A stretch of 64,000 nt of DNA, taken from the NCBI GenBank assembly GCA_013399875.1, contig VXAZ01007544.1, positions 343,155 through 407,154 on the forward strand. The letters run 5' to 3'. The DNA comes from Gymnorhina tibicen (taxonomy: Eukaryota > Chordata > Aves > Passeriformes > Artamidae). Below, one piece after another: positions 51,801 to 60,800 of this stretch (position 1 is the stretch's first letter; each line of letters opens with the position of its first letter). Made by a program: the position numbers and the translations under genes. The notes under the pieces are model-generated. The model ran no database searches, was not told the DNA's origin, and was given only the letters and a program-made list of their open reading frames with translations.

Positions 51801-54800
51801 GGTTTTTGACAGGTGACATTAGAAAGGGAACAAGTTGAATATGGCATCTTACTGGTCTTACTTGTCAAAATTAATTTGTATTTACACAAATTGCTGTCTG
51901 TTACAATTTGAAGAAAGTCCTAGAATTTATAAACTCTGTGAATGCTGCAGTAAGATTCAGACTTGTCTGATTTTGCTGATTTTCTTAATGGCCAGGTACT
52001 ATTACTAGCTAGTTGTTATGGTCTTGTCAATTAAAAACTGTTCAAATGTTTTTTGACAACTGGTGATACAGCTGTAGTGATTTGTCTCTGTTACTGTTTG
52101 TTAGAACAAGAATCATGTCTAATTGAATTAGGTATCTAATGGGTGTGGAATAGTTTTGCTTGTCTTCTAGAAGATTTGTATTATTAAACGTGAAGATGTT
52201 AAAGAAATGAATACTTAAAATTATGAAATAAAAGTTCTATGCAGCTTGATACCAAACAGAAGACTTTCTCTAAACTAATTTTGGATTCATATACTGTGAT
52301 AGTTTGGGCCATAGATTTTTTTAAGAGATAAGAGGATAACACTTGATTGAAAGATTTCTGGTGGTGAAGAAAATACAACAATCTTTGGCAACAGCTTGCA
52401 GTAAAAAAACTTCAGTTGTGTTTTCTTAATCTAAATGTGTAACTTTCATCTTCTAGACTGAAGAGTCTGCACTTTATTTTGCATTATATATGTGTGGTTA
52501 TATATACATGGGTATTCACATAGTCTATGATTCTTCTATTCTAAATCTGTCATTAGTAAGATCAATAGACCCTAAGACATTATTTTCAAGTAAGGTGTTC
52601 CTTGAAAGTACAAACAGGCAGCATGGAAGATTACACACAGGTGCTTTTATGGAAATATAACACATGGGGACTTAATGTGAGAGAGTGGAAACCTAACAAT
52701 AGAGAGCAAATTTACTCTCATAGGTTGTCACAGGAATCTGCCTTTCTCAGTGGACTGGACGTTTTAGGCAGTTATGTTAAACATGTTTCCTCGTCTTGCT
52801 CTGACTTTCCCTGTCTCCATGCTCTGTTTTCTAGTGTATCACATAGAATGAGATACCAGGGTACATAATAAGCACTGGATGGGTTCCCAGCTGATGTAAT
52901 TGTGTCGTAGAGGCACTGCTCTGCTTGCCTGTCTCTTTCTGTGAGGTTTTATTATTCTGTTACCAGTATCCTAAGCAGCCTTGAAAGAAGTACTGATGTT
53001 GTGTATAAAACCAGTGAGTCTGCAATGTTTGGAGGGCTTCAGAAGTGTATCATGGGGAGAGGAAAAAGGATGCCTGTAGCATTTAATGTGACTTGGTGAG
53101 CAGCCTGTCAATTAAGACTTGAAAAAAAAAAATCAATTTAGAATGACCGACAAGTCACGGAAAAAATAAAGCATGCCTTAAGGTTTAAACTTTCGGTGCT
53201 TGTTTTACCCAGCTGGGCACTCTAGTTAATGTTCACAAGTTTATCTTCTAATGTAGCAGAATAATTCTATAGTAAAAAACCAAAGTATATTGCTCTGGTA
53301 CACTCAACATTTTTAAGACCACAGCAGTTAAATTAGCTGTTTCTTTTACGAAATATTTCAACTACACTGGCATTCCCAGGTATTTTTTGGTGGCTCTTTC
53401 GGAGGTCCTCCTTCCTCAGTGGATGCCACACAGAAGTCACAGTGCTTCCTTTTGGCATTGTGCTGCTGGTCGCCTCATTTTTGATGGAAGAGAGAAATCA
53501 AGGTATTGAGTAAGCCAAGTGTTTACGTATTACACACAGCTCTGGTCAAGTGGAGGTGCCTAAACATAGCCACTGTCCAGATCATGAGATAATTTGGAAC
53601 ACTCCACAGTACATGCATTCATTTTTCATGCTTGGTATTCTAAATTGTTGCTTTGCTACGAGAGTTTTTAACTACAGACGTTAATGGTTTATAAAAGATG
53701 CACCTGGTGTGTAATTTTTAACACAGAAAAGTAAGTTTTATTTGTGGTTAAGGTATTTTAAAAACTAAGGTTGCTGTAGTCCATAGATGATCAATATTTA
53801 ATTCTTTGACTGTTCAGGGGGTAGGCAATGCCTCATGTAATTTGTGGATCCTGCAATACTTCTTCAAAAGTATCCGTGCTCGACACGTAAAAGCTATTCC
53901 TCTCTGCAATTCTGTATAATAGAATTATATCAGAAATTAAGTAACTTTTCTTTGACTTCAGTGTTTGACCAATCAGTTGCCTAGTTTAGTGTAAATAAAA
54001 ACGAAGAATTTAAATAAATTCAGTCATAGTGAAACACTTGTTACTATTAATTTGGTGAGGTAAGTTTGTTTGGTTTTTTAAAATATTTGTATAATGTGGG
54101 ATAGACTAAAACATTCCAAAAGGATAAATTATAATATCATAGCAAATAGGCTTTACAGAAAATTTAAAATTCTGTTTACTTAAAATTTCTCAGAAATGGA
54201 AACAAATCTCCTAGTTCTGAGTACAGGGGTCAATTATATATTGATAATTTTTTGTTCAGAATTTATGGGGTTTTTTGTTTTAGTTTGTTGTCAATTATTT
54301 TCACAGGCTGATCCAAAGAAGGTGATTCAGATGGTCACAAGGCATGTTGCTCAGTACGCCCATGCAGACTGGCCTGAAGAAGTCACCACTTGGATAAATC
54401 AGCTGCATTACTACAATGAACGACTGCTGGACTTAACTCAAGCTAAGACTCTTCAAGGGCTTGGCAAAGGAGTGGATGTGCAGAGGTTTACAGCAGATGC
54501 ACAGTACAAGAGAGAAACAATACTAGGATTGGCAGAGTAAGTAATGTCTATTAGGTTTGTTTTCTCTATTTTAGAATAGAATAGCTTTAAGCTTTAAATT
54601 TGGAGAGTAAATTGAAAGTAGTGCTGACCTTCAGGAGAAGTACTTGGTTTAGAAATTTACACTGTAATGCTGCTACAATTGGAGCTTTTTCTGTGTAACT
54701 GCTCTACTTAAATGAAATGTTGCTCAAATAAATGGATTTATAACTTTTAACTGAATCTATAACTCTTCATTTACTCACTGCTAATATTAAAGTTAATCAG

Positions 54801-57800
54801 AGATTAGTGAAATCAGAGCATAGGTGAAGGTTTGGGCTCTTCCTTTCATCTCTTTAAACCTGCCCTAGCAATCTATTAGGGTATGCCCATGCATCAAAGT
54901 TTGGCATGAACTATAGTTAAAAACAAAAAAAAAGTTGTTAAACTGTATTTTACTCTTAATAATTTAGTTAGAACTGCTGTTTATCACTTTATTTTTTCCC
55001 TGTAGTCATTTGCAAGTAGTTAAGCCTTCACCCCATATGTGCTGATATTTAGCATGCTTTTGTCTCACATTTCAAAAATCCAGAACACAAAAAAAAATAA
55101 ATATAGGATAGTACTTTTCATTAAAAAAAATACCTTTAATTAATATCTGCATGCAGGTACTTCAAGCTGTGAACAAGTCATGAATATGACGTGTTTTAGG
55201 GACAGTCACAGCTGAGTAGTTGATAGAAAGTCAGAGGAAGAGTTCTCTGCAATAAGAAGCTTTAAATATAATCTTAGCTAGATTTTCAACTGATGTCTGC
55301 ATAAAGCTTTTGAAGAGTATATTTAAATGTTTTCAGTTTTTCACCTGTGTAGCAACTCATAGCTACAATTCCAATAGAAATTTGCTACTAAACAGAATTG
55401 ATATACTGAATAAGAGTAGTTGTGTTAGGTCAGGCTTTGAACACTAAGCTGCTGCTTTACATCTGTGAAATCTGTACCTGCACAGATTTTGTCACTGCAT
55501 TCATAAAAATAGCTTGTAATCATCTTTTGATATTTCCATTGGAATTACTTGCTTTATATATATTGTTATTAAGCACATATGTCTAATATGTCACTCGGTT
55601 ACATCCTGATGACTACCTACAGTAACTTCAATACAAATAGCCTTCTGTTATTACAGATACTTACTTGATTGCAGGATTACTTACATTGTCACTCAAGAGT
55701 TCATAGATACTGTCTCTTGTAGAAATAAAGTAAATATGAAGAAAAAGTTCCTTACAATAAGTAGAGGTAAAAACACAATATGAAAGGGTTGGAAGAAATG
55801 AGGTTTCATAGTATGTGAATGAGAGTGGCACTTCCATATTGGGCAGTTGGAAAGATCCAGTTAATTATTTGTTCAGCTTGCAGCTTCCGTGCTTTAATCT
55901 TCTCATTTGAGTCTTAATCTGCATTTTCTAATGAAAAAGATGCACAAATTCAGGGTAATTGTGTAGCATATTTGTTCTTATTTTTTAAGTAAGTGCCTCA
56001 TGTTTTTTAATTTTTTTTATGAAGTTCTGTTTGCAGGAACAACACCTGGAAGAGATAGCATCTTATTTACAGAACAATTTGCTAAAACTGCCTAACCAGT
56101 AGTTGTCTGTTTTATCTTCCATATTTGGTGTATATCTTTGGAGGCTATTGTGTGTTGGTTTTGCACCAGTCTTGGTGGAACACCAGCAAAATACATCCAA
56201 AGCGTGCCTGTGCTGGAGCTTTCAGTGAGGATTCCTTTGGCAGTCCTCAGGCTCACAGTGACAGGCAGTCAGGGCTGGGCATGAAAAGGGGTGTGTAAAA
56301 AGAATTTAAAAGGTTGTTTGCAAGGTAATGGACATTTTTTTCAGCTTTTCATTGTGCAACAGCTGCTTGGTTTTGTAATTTTCTTGACAATGAATAAATT
56401 GCTTATTATTGTTCTTCATTTATATGGTATCATTTCCTTAAACCACCATTGCCTCAGGCTGCCACTGCATGCCGCTCTTAGACAGGAAGGGAGGATTGTA
56501 GTATAGCTTATAAAATTCCAGGAGGAATGCATCCCACTAGCTCCAAGAGCCACTCCAGATTTGTATGATTGACTGGATTATTTTGCAACTAAAGCATTCA
56601 TACCATCTTCCTCTTTCACTGAATCACAGAATGGTTGAGCTTTGAAGGGGCCTCTGGGGGTCATCATGCCCAGCCTCCCTGCTCAAGCAGAGCCACCTGC
56701 CTGTTCACATTAGATACATTTTAAAGAAGTTGTTCATGGCAGTCCTATTACGAAGTAATTACACACAGATAGTGTTTCTCTTGGAATTATCCTAAAGAGG
56801 AAAAACCCAACCAAACTGAAACCAAAACCCAAAAATCCCAGCTTTAGCCTTAATAGTATTGCTTCTATGCTGGCCGAAAACCAAGAACCATTTGTCTCTA
56901 TTTGAACCATACTATACTGAATTAGTAAAAGTTAGTGTGAAGTTAACTTCAGGCTTTCATATTTTACTATATTCTCCGTCTATTGTTTTGTCAAAGGGAT
57001 TATGCAATAACAGAAAAGCATTTTTTTTTATTTTAGGACAGAGTGAGCTGGACATCTTCACCCGTTTTGGTCTGCAAATACTAAGAGTGTTTCTGTCTGT
57101 GAACTTCTAGGAAGAGCTTTGAGGATTTATATACCAGTTGTGCTAAAACACTGTAGGTGTAGCAACTAAATCATATAAATGCTAACTGTGACAAGTTACA
57201 TCCTTCATCACTTTGTAATTGAAATAAAATGAAAACCGAGATTTTTGCTTTAGCACAGGGTTGAATAGAAGCTGCCATTGAGAAACAGTGTTTGGTGGAG
57301 TAGGTTTCTGTCTTTGGAATATCTCTGTCATTTGTTTTTTTCTTCTATTTTTTTTACTCAAATGGAGCACCAAGTGTAAGTAAATGCAGGAAGACACTTT
57401 TTTTATTTAAAAATTTATCTATGTTCTTGTTTTATGAAAAGAAATTAAAAAGAAGAAATCATGAGTTTTCTAACATAAGGATTTATTTTCATGTCATGTC
57501 TCATAGGGCTTAACATAACTTTTCTTTCATGTCTCTCCTCTGCCAGAACACTTGAAGAAAATGTCTATAAAATTGCTATTTCTTTGGCTCAGCGATACAG
57601 CGTTCCACTTTGGGAAGTTTACATGACCCATCTGGAATTTTTATTCACTGACAGTGGGTAAGTTGTCTCCTCTGCAAATGCACGTACGATTCTGTTACAC
57701 AGAAATAAATGCTAAGGTATGACAGAATTGAATTATGTTGGGGGTGGAGTTCGGGTTGTGTGTTCATTTGTCTTGTGTTGGGATAGTATGGGAATTTTTG

Positions 57801-60800
57801 TCTTTTCCATGTAATGCTTCTGTAACCAGCTGTGAAAACTGGTATTGCAGGCAAGGTTATAAGTCCCTTTGTGTCTTACTGTTCTTCAGAGTATTCCAGG
57901 ACTTTTGTTTCAGTGTTCAGGTTTCCGTAACTTTGAATATTTAGTTCTCTCTTCCAGTAGCAACTTACCTTGTAGTTACTCGTACAGTCCTTGTAATATG
58001 TCCTGAAACATGATAGTTTCTCTATTTTTTTAAGAGTTTTGGTATTTATTGACCTCTATTCTACATAATAGTAGAGGAAATAAATATATTGGAGCTCCCT
58101 ATTCACATTGTGCATCTGTTCATCTCAGTTTCATTTTTTGATAGAAGCATGCTTTTCCTTTTAAGGATGTTTTACTGAAACTGTTCTAGCCTACAAGATT
58201 ATGGCAGACCAGCACTGGTCTGGCATAAGGGGAGGGGTGCTTATAGTTTCTATTCCAGAGTGGTTTCAGGGCCTTTATTTGTTAACTAATTTATTTATTT
58301 TAACCTCTGACATCTTGTTAGTCAGGCACTTCTTGCTTACTGAAAGATGAATAAACCCATTTGATGGAAGACCAAGCTACTTGCCTGAATAGCACATGCA
58401 GACGACAGTGATGTAGAACTCCCTGTGTAATGCAGCAGCTCTTATCTACTGTTCTGACAGACAGGATCAAATTAATTTGGTTTGTTTCGAGTGTTAAATT
58501 CCTAAAGCACCTTTAGCTTGCAGCAGTGTTTGTACCTCTCTTAACATTAACTATTAATTTAAAAGCATTAAAACATTTCATAGAACATGAGGGATAAAAA
58601 ACAAAGCCTGGTGAATTATCTGGAAGAAGATGAAATAATGTTCTGAGATTTTCTTCACTTCCTCCAGAAAACAGAGAAGTCACACCCTCTAAATTTTGAT
58701 GCTGCTAAATTATTTACTGCTTTAAACAAAACAGACAGTGAGGATATAAACATGGCAACACTGGAGTGAATGTGAAAGAGCCAGCTGCTTTCTCTGGGAA
58801 TAGAATATTACCTAAGGTGTTTTGCAACAGTTTTCTATCATTTCTTTGTTCTTGTCCTCCTTGAGTTAGTATGCAGAGAATGCTGAAATCACTGAAGTAC
58901 AGAGTAACCATATTTTCCCTAGTGAAATTCAAAAAAAGTCTTAAAAATTGATGTATAATAGCATAATATGCTGCTGAGCATGTTTTTGTTGTATCATAAT
59001 CTCATTTTAAAATTGATTGACAGCATATGACCATTACAGTATATTTGAGTCTTGGGATTATGACATTAATAATACATGTTTCATTATGCTTTCATTCTGA
59101 ACTGAAAAGAAGTTTATTCTGACTTAATCTCTTTAACCAAATACGCAGGATTTCTATAAGCCACTTTACATAGGGAGAAGCTGAGAAGAGCTTCATAATT
59201 TGTATTAACATAGTTAGTTTTAACTATTTCTTTGATTACTTGATGACAAAGAAATATGACTTTTTTGTGGAATATGAGTCTAAAAATCATTCAGAATGAC
59301 ATTTTTTAAAAATTAAACGTAAATTTAATTATTTCTTTTGAAGAATCTGATCACATTTGATTATCAAAACTCTATAAAATGCAATTTATGATTTCAGCAA
59401 CATGAAATTTTATTTGCCTATCACAGAACCTCTTGTTCCAGAATCTTTCTGAACAACACTATGAACTCTTCCTATCCACAATCAGCCCTGCCCTAAAAAC
59501 ACAGCCAGCATCTGCCAATCCTGTTCATATAATTTAATGCTCAACTAGCCTTTAGTTGGAACTTTGGGTATGAACACAAAAAAATAGTCCGATCACACTC
59601 TTGAAATACATCACATCCAAGTGTCTGCTTTGCCTGATATGAAGAGTGGATGGTGCTTTATTTCCATTAATACCATACTTGTCTTCATTAATATTGTAGA
59701 AAAATTAACAAATAGGAAGAATGTATAGAATTAAAATAGTGCTTGCAAGGTTAACAATCTTGGGGAAGGTTGTAGATGTAAAAATAACTCAAAAATATCT
59801 TATTCTCCCTTAGAAATCAGTTAATTTTTAAACTGAGAAGGTTGTGTTTGTGGTATTTGCTGTAACAAAATCATCTTTAGGAACAAAACTGAGACATTTT
59901 ACTTGGATATTAAAGAGAAACACTAACTTATAGCTTGTATACTTGGGGGGAAAAATGATGAAATTCTAATTGAATCAGTTTTAAAGGTAGAGGAAAAATC
60001 GAATGGTATTGGAAGACATCAGATTTCCAAATGAAATGTACTATCTAATGTACTATATGATTGGACTGTGGAGAGACTTGAGGTAGGAATCATCTGTAGG
60101 TTACTTTTGTTAGATTTAGGTAAATCTTTTAAGTTGAGAAAGATATAAACTTAAGATGATAGGCACCCATTTTTCTCCCAGCTGAGGGAAAAAGGAGTGA
60201 TTATCTTTTATGTAGTCAGCTGGAGGTGTCTGAACTCAGGCTGTGAAAGAGCTAATGTATTCTTTCCAAAAGATTCAGGAAAGAATTTCCTGAAGCAGTG
60301 AGACTGACTGAGATCAACCCCAAGGCTTGCTGATATTTTTATAAACTTTCGTGGATGACAGTTTGAGAAGCAATTTGGGAAACTGTCGAAGTGTCCTAAG
60401 TATGAATAATAGTGTCAAATAGATTAATTGCTGGGCAAGAACCAATTTTCAGTGATAATATCTCTCAAGGTATGCACAGGTACTCATCAACTACAGAAAA
60501 TAGAATGTAATGGGTTGGGAAAACTTATAACTGGGCAGTAGGATCTTCGAGCATCATTCAGCCACAAGTGGTTGGTCGGTTTGTTCAATAAGGTCTTCCT
60601 TTACACATACCCTGGACGTATGTTTCCTTTTACATATAACTATACTCACAGATGTGAAATCCTGCTTTGAATTCCATTTCAGTATTCATAACCCTTAATC
60701 TGCATGTCCAAGTCAACAGATAACAGGATTGGGAAATACAAGAGTTGCTTAGCTTTTGTTTATAGAGCATACAGTTATCTAAATGTTTGTGAGTGGGACC

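Larger units (their letters stand above)
40196..54306 (+). other. NBAS intron, longest in window (14.1 kb)
   Basis: Holds a G-rich tract (42025-42048), an ERV LTR fragment (43222-43437), a 16-bp tandem duplication (43969-44000), an antisense reverse-transcriptase relic (45590-45905), a G/T tract (47327-47417) and a CR1 3' part (48295-48943). Between these, for example at 49000-54200, I see only AT-rich unique-looking DNA with short chance open frames. Confidence 0.75.
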
